This document shows, in pieces, positions 1 to 5,712 of a stretch of DNA of 10,138 bases. The DNA comes from Planctomycetales bacterium (GTDB lineage: Bacteria > Planctomycetota > SBBH01). Each line of letters opens with the position of its first letter. Positions within the stretch are counted from its first letter, which is position 1. The DNA lies in NCBI GenBank assembly GCA_005239795.1, contig SBBH01000131.1, forward strand, positions 1 through 10,138, given 5' to 3'. The translations under genes and the position numbers were made by a program. The notes beneath the pieces were generated by a model, which saw nothing but the letters and a program-made list of their open reading frames with translations, was not told the DNA's origin and did not search any database.

Positions 1-108
1 GCCCAGGCGGGGGGGAAGGATCCGACCAAGCTCCCCGAGGCGATGCAGGCCGCCGCCGCCGCGATACGCGAGGCGCTTGGCGGCAAGTCGCAACAGCAGG
101 CCGAGTAG
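1..108 (+). CDS. C-terminal end of an unidentified protein (partial)
   Basis: Frame 1 is open from the window edge to a TAG at 106-108 and gives 35 residues. The tail contains KDPTKLPEAM followed by an alanine run, IREALGG, and a polar end rich in Gln (SQQQAE). This looks like a helix followed by a flexible C-terminus. Codon use (GCC, GCG, GAG, AAG) matches the GC-rich genes of the window, so this is probably a genuine gene end rather than a chance frame. A second stop (TAA at 109-111) follows the TAG directly in frame. The start and body lie outside the window; no family can be named from this fragment. Confidence 0.55.
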   Translation, partial: AQAGGKDPTKLPEAMQAAAAAIREALGGKSQQQAE

Positions 109-173
109 TAATAGATAATGCGATTCTTCTGCCGAAACTGCCGAAAAAAGAAAAAAAGAGGTCAAGTCTATTT

Positions 174-179
174 TATAAT
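174..179 (+). promoter_or_regulatory. Candidate -10 element for the methyltransferase gene
   Basis: A perfect TATAAT lies in the AT-rich gap 109-209, the most AT-rich stretch of the window. Transcription would begin near 186 and leave a leader of about 24 bases before the ATG at 210. No TTGACA-like -35 is seen at the expected distance, where the sequence is an A-run (150-157). A GAGGT at 193-197 could be a ribosome binding site, but it is 12 bases from the ATG, which is long. The rest of the gap holds nothing else except the short repeat noted under findings. Confidence 0.4.
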
Positions 180-209
180 ATTTACGCGAACTGAGGTCCC
201 AAATCCGTT

Positions 210-992
210 ATGCCCGGGGACGTGATCAATTTCTTCGTGCATCGATCCGCGGCCCGACGCTACGCGGCTGCTCGGCCTTATTTCCACCCGCTTGTCATCG
301 CAAGAATCGTCTCGGTCACGGGTGTCCTGCGCTTTGGGCGCGCCCTCGACGTCGCGTGCGGCACGGGGCAATCGGCGCAGGCGCTGGGGGAGATCGCGGA
401 GGTGATCGAGGCGATCGACATCTCTCCGGAAATGATCGGCCAGGCAAAGCCGAACCGCCGCATCCACTACCAAGTCGCACCGGCCGAGTCATTGCCATTC
501 GAGGATGCGTCATTCGATCTTGCCACCGTCGGTTCAGCATTTCATTGGTTCGACCAAGCCTCGTTTCTGAGGGAGGCGCGGCGGGTGCTCAAGCCTGGCG
601 CATGGCTTATCGTTTACGCCAGCAGTTTCAGCGGTGAAATGGTTGAAAATGGTGGCTTTCAGAATAGGACGTCTGACGCCTATCCGAAGCGATTCCCGGC
701 GCCGCCGCGTCACTCCCTTGGTTTGAGTGAAGAATTGGCCGCGCCCCATGATTTTAAGCTGTGCGGCACTGAAAAATTCATGCACAACGAGACGATGTCG
801 ACCGAGCAGTTCACGGGATATCTTTTGACGCAGACGAACGTGATCGGGGCGGTCGAGAAGGGGGCGACCCCCCTCGCGGAAGCCGCGGCATGGATCGCCG
901 AGGGGGTCAAGCTGTTCTCTGGCGGTGGCCGCCGCACGATGAAGTTCGGCGGAATGATCTGGTTTCTGGAGCGAAAGGAAGTGAAAGTCTGA
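210..992 (+). CDS. Class I SAM-dependent methyltransferase (Methyltransf_11 / UbiE-like)
   Basis: A 260-residue protein with the Rossmann-fold methyltransferase motifs in order: motif I LDVACGTGQ (residues 46-54, the SAM-binding glycine loop), the acidic end of strand 2 in AIDIS (68-72), PAESLPFEDASFDL (91-104), FHWF (111-114) and REARRVLKPG (121-130). The N-terminal FF-x-A-x-Y-x-x-ARP segment and the C-terminal RRTMKFGGMIWFLER are, from memory, shared with full-length small-molecule methyltransferases of this size, so the protein looks complete. It should transfer a methyl group from SAM in the cytoplasm; the substrate (lipid, quinone or other small molecule) is not indicated. It stands alone, converging on the nucleotidyltransferase gene with 11 bases between the stops. 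The middle part (about 640-800) is richer in A/T than the neighbouring genes and may indicate transfer. The ATG at 210 is chosen because the protein aligns with the family from its first residues. Confidence 0.88.
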   Translation: MPGDVINFFVHRSAARRYAAARPYFHPLVIARIVSVTGVLRFGRALDVACGTGQSAQALGEIAEVIEAIDISPEMIGQAKPNRRIHYQVAPAESLPFEDASFDLATVGSAFHWFDQASFLREARRVLKPGAWLIVYASSFSGEMVENGGFQNRTSDAYPKRFPAPPRHSLGLSEELAAPHDFKLCGTEKFMHNETMSTEQFTGYLLTQTNVIGAVEKGATPLAEAAAWIAEGVKLFSGGGRRTMKFGGMIWFLERKEVKV

Positions 993-1003
993 AGGGGTCA
1001 ACG

Positions 1004-1492
1004 TCAGTCGGACTTCTCTTCTACCCCTTCCTTCAGGGTCTCAAGCTCCGCGATCGCGTCGAAGTCCTTCGGCCGTCCGGCCGCGCGCTTGACGCGGATC
1101 AGACATTCAAGGGATAGGCAAAGGCAGCGCATCCCGAAGAGCTCCAGCGTCACGGTGTGCGGCAGGAGATCCTGGTATGTTCCTCCGCCGGTGATCTCGC
1201 CCAAGGTGTCGATATCTCCCAAGGCTGTCGTCAGCGTGAAGTTCAGGCCGCGCTCGATCGTCCGGAGATCCCACGAAAAAGGGAGCCCGGGCGGGGCGCC
1301 TCGCAGGTACGGACGGTGGGGCGCCAGGGCGCTGACCAGAGCCTGAGTATTTTCCTTGGATCTTTCATAGACGATGTCCAGGTCGAGCGTCAGACGGGCC
1401 GAGCCGTGCGCCGTCGCAGCCGTTCCGCCGACGACGATGAATTTGACCTTCGCGCCGGTCAGGGCACGCAGGAGCGCTTCAAAATCGGTCAT
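1004..1492 (-). CDS. Nucleotidyltransferase-fold protein of a two-gene TA-like unit
   Basis: A 162-residue minimal nucleotidyltransferase. The fold's signature is complete: FIVVGGTAATAHGS (18-31) has the GG and a conserved His-Gly, DLDIVY (37-42) carries the two metal-binding aspartates, and LGDIDTLGEI (91-100) supplies the third carboxylate. LIRVKRAAGRPKD (131-143) is the basic C-terminal motif of many small nucleotidyltransferases related to MNT and AbiEii proteins. Because all carboxylates are present, it is probably active in moving NMP (for example AMP) onto a protein or RNA, but the target is unknown. Its start overlaps the stop of the 62-residue upstream gene by ATGA (1489-1492). No Shine-Dalgarno sequence is visible before this ATG, so translation probably depends on coupling. 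Toxin versus antitoxin role cannot be assigned from sequence; a standalone modifying enzyme is also possible. Confidence 0.85.
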   Translation of the reverse strand: MTDFEALLRALTGAKVKFIVVGGTAATAHGSARLTLDLDIVYERSKENTQALVSALAPHRPYLRGAPPGLPFSWDLRTIERGLNFTLTTALGDIDTLGEITGGGTYQDLLPHTVTLELFGMRCLCLSLECLIRVKRAAGRPKDFDAIAELETLKEGVEEKSD

Positions 1493-1677
1493 TGGCGTTT
1501 GATGCGTTGTCCGGCCCGTCGCAACTCCTCAGCAACGCGCTGGAGTTGCATCAGGTTCCGGATCCGTTCTTCTGGGGTCCGTTTGAGGTTTTCGCGCAGG
1601 AGCGTCCGATCGATGTCCTTCTTGTACGCCTCGATGACGGGGTCCGGGGAGAGGGAGATCGATGCTTGTTTCTTCAT
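1489..1677 (-). CDS. Small helical partner of the nucleotidyltransferase
   Basis: A 62-residue, charged, predicted all-helical protein. Its core reads DPVIEAYKKDIDRTLLREN (12-30), then TPEERIRNLMQL (34-45) and AEELRRAGQRI (49-59). I recall very similar small proteins (YKKDxDRTLLREN, then EERxxxLxxLQRxAEELRRAG) directly upstream of minimal nucleotidyltransferases in many GC-rich bacteria; I know of no assigned function. No enzyme motif, signal peptide or membrane segment is visible. The frame can also start three bases upstream at TTG (1680), but ATG at 1677 is preferred. Four-base overlap with the downstream enzyme gene argues that both are made in fixed ratio and may form a complex. It could be the antitoxin, the enzyme's target, or an adaptor. 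Confidence 0.75.
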   Translation of the reverse strand: MKKQASISLSPDPVIEAYKKDIDRTLLRENLKRTPEERIRNLMQLQRVAEELRRAGQRIKRQ

Positions 1678-1683
1678 CAAGTC

Positions 1684-1689
1684 AGTATA
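1684..1689 (-). promoter_or_regulatory. Candidate -10 element of the small-protein/nucleotidyltransferase operon
   Basis: Read on the minus strand this is TATACT, a 5/6 match to TATAAT. It lies exactly six bases before the ATG at 1677, so the transcript would start at or next to the start codon and be leaderless. No recognisable -35 lies 16-18 bases further upstream, and no Shine-Dalgarno sequence could fit between. The element sits in the 73-base divergent gap shared with truD. Confidence 0.35.
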
Positions 1690-1737
1690 CCGTTAAGCGC
1701 GAGGCGACAGAGGGGCGCTTCACGATCGTTGCCGTTG

Positions 1738-1743
1738 TAAGCT
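1738..1743 (+). promoter_or_regulatory. Candidate -10 element of truD
   Basis: TAAGCT, with the T, A and final T of the consensus, lies seven bases before the GTG start at 1751. No purine-rich ribosome binding site lies between them. The spacing is that of a leaderless TANNNT-N7-start arrangement. The match is weak taken alone; the similar layout of the divergent gene gives it some weight. Confidence 0.25.
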
Positions 1744-1750
1744 GTCTGCC

Positions 1751-2962
1751 GTGATCCTGAAGCGCATTCCGGAAGATTTCCGCGTCGAGGAGATCACCTT
1801 GCGCAAACCCGCGAAGTCGGGGCCGTATGCCCTCTACCGCCTCGAAAAAAAAGGGATCGGGACGCTGGAGGCGGTCGAACAGATCGCCAGGCGGTGGAAC
1901 CTTCCGGCGAGGGCGATCGCTTACGGGGGGCTCAAGGACCGCCACGCGGTCACCTCCCAGTTTTTGACGATTCGCGCGGGGCTCTCCCGTTCGTTCCGGG
2001 ACGGAGCCGTCCGGGTGGAGTATCTGGGGCGCACCGAGAAGCCATTCACGCCCGCCGACATCGCGGCGAACCGCTTCACGATTGTCCTCCGGTCGGTGGA
2101 CCGCCGGGACGCGCCGCTCCTTGCCGCGGCCGCACGCGACGCGGCGCGCGACGGGTTTCCCAATTATTTCGACGACCAGCGGTTCGGGTCGGTGGGGGAT
2201 TCCGGGGAATTCATCGCCCGGGCGTGGTGCCGGGGGGATTTCGAGCGCGCGCTGTGGCTTGCGGTTGCCCAGCCGAACCTGCGCGACCGCGCCGACGAAA
2301 AGACCCAAAAAGAGATCCTCGGCGCCCATTGGGGGAACTGGACCGCGTGCAAGGAGAAGCTCACCCGCTCCCACCGGCGGAGCCTCGTTTCTTATTTGGC
2401 GGATCACCCCAGGGATTTCAAGGGGGCGTTCGCGCGCCTGCGCGTCGATCTGCGGGGGCTCTACCTCGCGGCGTACCAGAGCCATCTCTGGAACCGGATC
2501 CTGTCGGAATTCCTGAAGCGGACATGCCCGGCCGGCGATCTACGGGAAATCCGTTTGAAGACGGGACGGGCCTTCTTTTTCACACGCCTTTCGGAAGGGG
2601 TCCGCCAAACCCTGGCCCAGACGGCGCTCCCCTTCCCCTCGGCGCGCCTGCGCTTGCCGGACGGGCCGGTGAAATCGCTTGTCGACAGCGTGCTCTCGGC
2701 CGAAGGGACGGCGCTCCGGGAGGTCCGCGTGAAATATCCTCGGGATAGTTTTTTCTCGAAGGGGGAGCGCAAGCTCCTCGCCGTTCCAATGCGCCTCGAA
2801 TGCCGGGAAGCTTCCGACGATCTTTATCCGGGAAGGCGCAGGGTGACACTCGCCTTCGATTTGGGGCGCGGATCCTACGCCACGATGTTCGTGCGGCGCC
2901 TGGCGCTGGTCGCGCGGGACGGCGAGATGCCCGACATGGAGGCGGAACTGTCTGAGCCATAG
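1751..2962 (+). CDS. truD: tRNA pseudouridine(13) synthase TruD
   Basis: A 403-residue TruD-family enzyme that isomerises uridine 13 of tRNA to pseudouridine. Signature segments are in the expected order: the N-terminal KRIPEDFRVEEI (4-15), the catalytic motif YGGLKDRHAVTSQ (58-70) with the nucleophilic aspartate at 63 (the position of Asp80 in E. coli TruD), NYFDDQRFGS (138-147), and AYQSHLWNRIL (241-251). The family insertion (TRUD) domain lies between the two halves of the catalytic domain. At 403 residues it is somewhat longer than the E. coli enzyme (349). GTG at 1751 is chosen because the conserved IPEDF motif begins a few residues after it, as usual. The gene appears to be a single unit, divergent from the nucleotidyltransferase pair and separated from the porin by about 89 bases. 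No frameshift or missing catalytic residue is seen. Confidence 0.95.
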   Translation: MILKRIPEDFRVEEITLRKPAKSGPYALYRLEKKGIGTLEAVEQIARRWNLPARAIAYGGLKDRHAVTSQFLTIRAGLSRSFRDGAVRVEYLGRTEKPFTPADIAANRFTIVLRSVDRRDAPLLAAAARDAARDGFPNYFDDQRFGSVGDSGEFIARAWCRGDFERALWLAVAQPNLRDRADEKTQKEILGAHWGNWTACKEKLTRSHRRSLVSYLADHPRDFKGAFARLRVDLRGLYLAAYQSHLWNRILSEFLKRTCPAGDLREIRLKTGRAFFFTRLSEGVRQTLAQTALPFPSARLRLPDGPVKSLVDSVLSAEGTALREVRVKYPRDSFFSKGERKLLAVPMRLECREASDDLYPGRRRVTLAFDLGRGSYATMFVRRLALVARDGEMPDMEAELSEP

Positions 2963-2985
2963 GGGTTTGAGCCCGCCAAACTCCT

Positions 2986-3013
2986 TTGGACGCATGGACG
3001 GGATCTTTATACG
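2986..3013 (+). promoter_or_regulatory. Candidate sigma-70-type promoter of the porin gene
   Basis: TTGGAC (2986-2991) and TATACG (3008-3013) are separated by 16 bases, in the gap between truD and the porin start. The -10 matches four of six consensus bases and the -35 matches three of six. The predicted start near 3020 leaves a leader of about 30 bases that includes the strong ribosome binding site. Confidence 0.35.
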
Positions 3014-3039
3014 ATCCGGGCCCGGCGGGAACTTTTTCC

Positions 3040-3047
3040 AAGGAGGA
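3040..3047 (+). promoter_or_regulatory. Ribosome binding site that fixes the porin start
   Basis: AAGGAGGA is a near-perfect anti-16S match. The GGAGG core ends five bases before ATG 3052. ATG 3049 would be too close and ATG 3070 too far, while the longer frame starting at TTG 2986 has no ribosome binding site and would put about 22 irrelevant residues before the signal peptide. Confidence 0.8.
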
Positions 3048-3051
3048 GATG

Positions 3052-4320
3052 ATGGATTTGGGAAGAAAAATGCGCAGGATCGGGTGCCTCGCGTCTCTCC
3101 TGGCGGTGGGAACAGTGGCGCAGGCGGGACAACTCACCTTCAAGTCAGAGAACGGCGACATCTCCGGCGAGTTCGGGGGACGCGTGATTGCGCACGGCCG
3201 CTTTTTTACCGAGTCGAACGTGAGGGAGGACGCCTTCTATTTTAAGGAGGTGTTTCTCGACTCGAAGGGGAAACTCTACAAGGTGTTTGAGTACAAGGTG
3301 GAGGGGGATTTCAGCAGTTCAACGGCCTCTCTCAGGGACGGTTGGATGGCCTGGAAGATGCATGACATGTTTCGGCTTCAGTTCGGCCAGTTCAAGGTCC
3401 CTTTCCTGTTTGAGGAGGTGACGTCAGCCTCGGCGACCGATTTTCCCGAGCGGCCGCTGATCGACCGCCTGGCCCCGGGGCGGGAAATCGGAATGCAGGT
3501 GAACGGCAATCTCCTCGAGGATGGCGCGGTCTCCTACGCGGCCGGGATGGTGAACGGCACCGGCCTCAACGCGGTGGACACGAACGACTCGAAGGATCTC
3601 TTCGGCCAGATCCGCTTTTGTCCCTTCAAGATGATGGAGATGGAAGAGGAGATGGGAAACCTCCAGCTGGCGGTTTCCGGTACGCATGGCAATCAGAAAA
3701 CCGATGCTGTTTCGGGGGTTCTCGCTGATGTGACGGACCCTTCGACCGGGACGACCGTGATCGATTATTCCCCCGGTGGGTCGGCGACGGTGTTCGCCTC
3801 CGGTCCCCGCGATCGGATGGGATACGAGGTTCTCTGGGCGAAGGGGCCCGCGAGCGTCACGTTCGAGTACGCCCGGATGGACCAGACCGCCCAGCGCAAT
3901 TACCCCAGCGGCGACCCGGGCACGCTCAAGGAGGACGGTTTCACGATCAACGGTTGGTATCTTGGCGGGTCCTACTTTTTGACCGGCGAGGACAAGAAGC
4001 TGGGGAGCTTGCCTGAGGTCAAGAATCCCGTGGGCACGGGGGGGTATGGAGCTTTCGAGATCGTCGCCCGGTACGCGTTTTTCAATCCCGACCAAAAGCT
4101 GCTTCAGAATTTTCCGACTCATACGTATGCCGATACGAATTTTACCGCCTCGAAAGTGACGGAAACGTTCGTCGGGGTGAACTACTTCCCGGTGAACGGG
4201 GTCAGGTTTTCCCTGGCCTGGGTCACGAACGACTTCGAGAACGATCTCGACGAAGGGCTCGAAGGGAGAACGCAGGGGGACGAGAGCGTGATTCTCACAC
4301 GCATGCAGGTCATGTTCTAG
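3052..4320 (+). CDS. Outer-membrane porin, Porin_O_P (phosphate-selective porin O/P) type
   Basis: A 422-residue precursor. A Sec signal peptide is clear: basic RKMRR (5-9), hydrophobic IGCLASLLAVGTVA, and cleavage after AQA (about residue 25). The mature protein is made of alternating short amphipathic strands typical of a beta-barrel and ends in phenylalanine (MQVMF), the usual outer-membrane assembly signal. The segment FRLQFGQFKVPFLFEE (107-122) and AAGMVNGTGLN (163-173) match what I recall of the Porin_O_P family. It should form a trimeric diffusion channel; the family name comes from Pseudomonas OprP/OprO, but phosphate or pyrophosphate selectivity cannot be inferred here. It lies 43 bases upstream of the sigma factor gene on the same strand, with no convincing terminator between, so it may be co-regulated with the efflux operon. 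The single Cys of the mature barrel (residue 190) is of no evident significance. Confidence 0.88.
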   Translation: MDLGRKMRRIGCLASLLAVGTVAQAGQLTFKSENGDISGEFGGRVIAHGRFFTESNVREDAFYFKEVFLDSKGKLYKVFEYKVEGDFSSSTASLRDGWMAWKMHDMFRLQFGQFKVPFLFEEVTSASATDFPERPLIDRLAPGREIGMQVNGNLLEDGAVSYAAGMVNGTGLNAVDTNDSKDLFGQIRFCPFKMMEMEEEMGNLQLAVSGTHGNQKTDAVSGVLADVTDPSTGTTVIDYSPGGSATVFASGPRDRMGYEVLWAKGPASVTFEYARMDQTAQRNYPSGDPGTLKEDGFTINGWYLGGSYFLTGEDKKLGSLPEVKNPVGTGGYGAFEIVARYAFFNPDQKLLQNFPTHTYADTNFTASKVTETFVGVNYFPVNGVRFSLAWVTNDFENDLDEGLEGRTQGDESVILTRMQVMF

Positions 4321-4340
4321 AAAAAGCTGTCTTAAAAAGG

Positions 4341-4352
4341 GTCGGCTCCGAC
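4341..4352. promoter_or_regulatory. Small inverted repeat in front of the sigma factor gene
   Basis: GTCGGCTCCGAC has 5-base perfect arms around two central bases, between the porin stop and the sigma factor start. It lacks a following T-run, so it is a poor terminator. It sits just upstream of, and touching, the CATTAT hexamer proposed as -10, where an operator would be placed. Only the symmetry is seen; the operator role is inferred. Confidence 0.25.
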
Positions 4353-4357
4353 ATTAT
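4352..4357 (+). promoter_or_regulatory. Possible -10 element of the ECF sigma operon
   Basis: CATTAT (four of six consensus bases) lies six bases before the GTG at 4364. No ribosome binding site fits this start, so a leaderless message or read-through from the porin are the two simple options. If the operon is autoregulated by its own ECF factor, its real -10 would not need to resemble TATAAT, so this assignment is weak. Confidence 0.2.
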
Positions 4358-4363
4358 GGAAAG

Positions 4364-4939
4364 GTGCACTCTCAACGCACGTTTCTCCAGCACCTGCGTC
4401 CGTTGCAGGGGATCCTGACCGCCTACGCCCGCCGGACCCTTTTCGATCCGTCCGAGGCTGAGGATGTCCTGCAGGACGCGATCCGGATCGCCTACGGAAA
4501 ATTCGACCGTTACGCTGAGGGGACGAGTTTTAAGGCCTGGATTTTCAAGATTCTGACGTTCCATATCCTGAACGCCAATCGGCGCCATGAGCGGGCGGCG
4601 CGGATGGAGATCCCACTCCTCGCGCATCACGCGGACCTGGCAGCGGCGCTTGAGAACGAGTGGGAATACGACCGTCTTCTGGCGGATCTGGATGCCGTCT
4701 TCGACCGGCTTGATCCGGCGATCGCCCAGGCCGTCCAGCGGCTTCCCCCGATGGAGCGTTCGACCCTGCTCCTGCGATCCGTCGCGGGGCTCTCCTACCG
4801 CGAGGCGGCGGGGGTTCTCGACGTCCCGATCGGAAGCGTCATGGGATACCTATCGCGCGCCCGCGCGAAACTGCGACGCGACTTGGCGGCCTACGCAAGC
4901 GAGCGGGGGATTCTTCCCCCCCTGAGGGAGAAGCCATGA
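4364..4939 (+). CDS. ECF (sigma-70 family, group 4) RNA polymerase sigma factor
   Basis: A 191-residue two-domain sigma factor. Region 2 spans about residues 11-78, with SEAEDVLQDAIRIAYGKFDRY (30-50) and the promoter-melting segment FKAWIFKILTFHILNANRR (56-74). Region 4 spans about 122-173, with the helix-turn-helix LSYREAAGVLDVP-IGSVMGYLSRARAKLR (143-171) that reads the -35. There is no region 1 or 3, which defines the ECF type. It would direct RNA polymerase to a stress-response regulon. Its stop overlaps the anti-sigma start by ATGA, the usual sign of a sigma/anti-sigma pair. GTG 4364 is chosen because no other usual start codon is in frame upstream, and an ATG at 4356 is out of frame and soon stops. 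A GG-rich purine patch precedes it but is too close to act as a standard ribosome binding site. Confidence 0.92.
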   Translation: MHSQRTFLQHLRPLQGILTAYARRTLFDPSEAEDVLQDAIRIAYGKFDRYAEGTSFKAWIFKILTFHILNANRRHERAARMEIPLLAHHADLAAALENEWEYDRLLADLDAVFDRLDPAIAQAVQRLPPMERSTLLLRSVAGLSYREAAGVLDVPIGSVMGYLSRARAKLRRDLAAYASERGILPPLREKP

Positions 4940-5712
4940 ACTGCGGGGAGGTTCTCCGGCATCTGGGGCCTTATCTGGATTCTGAATGCGATCGCGAGGT
5001 CACCCTAGCCATCGCCGAGCATCTCGAACGGTGCGGGCCGTGCGCCGAGCGGTTGGCGCGCGAGAAGGACTTGGAAGACCGCCTGGCTGGGCATTTAGGG
5101 GCCTGCGAGCCGGGCGACGATCTTCTTTGGCGTCGGTTGGAGGGGGCGGTCACGCGGTCGGGCCGGCGACGGCTCCTCTGGCGGGGTGCGGCCGCCGCCG
5201 TGGTCCTGGCCTTCGCGGTCGGGGGGGCCTCCCTTTTGCTCCGTTCCGGCGCGAGCGATCTCGTCCGCGCCGCCTGCGCCGATCACGCCAAGCTTTCACG
5301 AGAGAAGTTTTCAGAACCAGAAGAGCCGCTTTCCTGGGAAGCGGTGTCGGCGTCGCTGGCGGGGAGGATTCCGTTCGCCGTCTCGATCAAGGGTCCCTCT
5401 CCGGAAGGGATCACGCCGGTGGGGGCGCGCCCCTGTGCGTTCGGCGACGAGCCGGTCGCCTTCTTGCGGTGCTGCCTGGGCGGCGAACCGGTTTCCGTTG
5501 CCATCCTGCCTGAGGCCGCCCTGGGTTCTTTCCCGGAAGCCGCCGGCGAGTTCGCGCGCAAGGGGGATGCTTTCTCCTGCGGCCGGGGGGATCTGCATGT
5601 GGGATTGGCCCGGCGGGGGGGGACACTCGTCTGCGTCACGGGGCTTCCTTCCGGGGAAGCGTTGCGCGAGGCCGCGCGGATCCTCGCCGAGCGCGTTGAG
5701 GTCAGCCGATGA
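4936..5712 (+). CDS. Membrane anti-sigma factor with zinc-finger (zf-HC2) and Cys/His-rich periplasmic domain
   Basis: A 258-residue protein with three parts. The cytoplasmic N-terminus carries the HxxxCxxC zinc-binding motif (His29, Cys33, Cys36, with Cys3 as likely fourth ligand), the hallmark of ZAS-type anti-sigma factors that clamp the ECF factor. A basic patch (RSGRRR, 74-79) precedes one transmembrane helix at about 84-102, giving an N-in topology. The remaining ~155 residues are periplasmic and hold Cys114/His117, Cys167, the pair Cys179-Cys180, Cys215, His221 and Cys233, an unusual number for a GC-rich envelope protein. The pattern DH...VGARP...AFLRCCLGGEPVSVAIL...ARRGGTLVCVTG resembles, from memory, a sensor domain found in other anti-sigma factors beside efflux genes. 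GAGGGAG at 4924-4930 is its ribosome binding site. It overlaps the sigma gene and the permease gene by ATGA on both sides. The ligand (metal, thiol stress or other) is not determined. Confidence 0.88.
   Translation: MNCGEVLRHLGPYLDSECDREVTLAIAEHLERCGPCAERLAREKDLEDRLAGHLGACEPGDDLLWRRLEGAVTRSGRRRLLWRGAAAAVVLAFAVGGASLLLRSGASDLVRAACADHAKLSREKFSEPEEPLSWEAVSASLAGRIPFAVSIKGPSPEGITPVGARPCAFGDEPVAFLRCCLGGEPVSVAILPEAALGSFPEAAGEFARKGDAFSCGRGDLHVGLARRGGTLVCVTGLPSGEALREAARILAERVEVSR

Noticed and set aside
991..1030. Bidirectional terminator between the methyltransferase and nucleotidyltransferase genes
   Set aside because: GAAGGGGT (991-998) and ACCCCTTC (1023-1030) are perfectly complementary, but the 24-base loop is large, there is no T-run on either side, and one arm is inside the nucleotidyltransferase coding region.
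1682..2485. 267-residue minus-strand frame opposite truD
   Set aside because: It covers the catalytic half of truD, is Arg/Pro/Gly-rich, and shows no family motif; it also runs through the divergent promoter gap.
2986..3051. Longer porin start at TTG 2986
   Set aside because: It adds 22 residues before a normal signal peptide and has no ribosome binding site, whereas AAGGAGGA is ideally placed for ATG 3052. The TTG overlaps a candidate -35.
4356..4420. Sigma factor start at ATG 4356
   Set aside because: This ATG is out of frame with the sigma domains and its frame soon reaches a stop codon.
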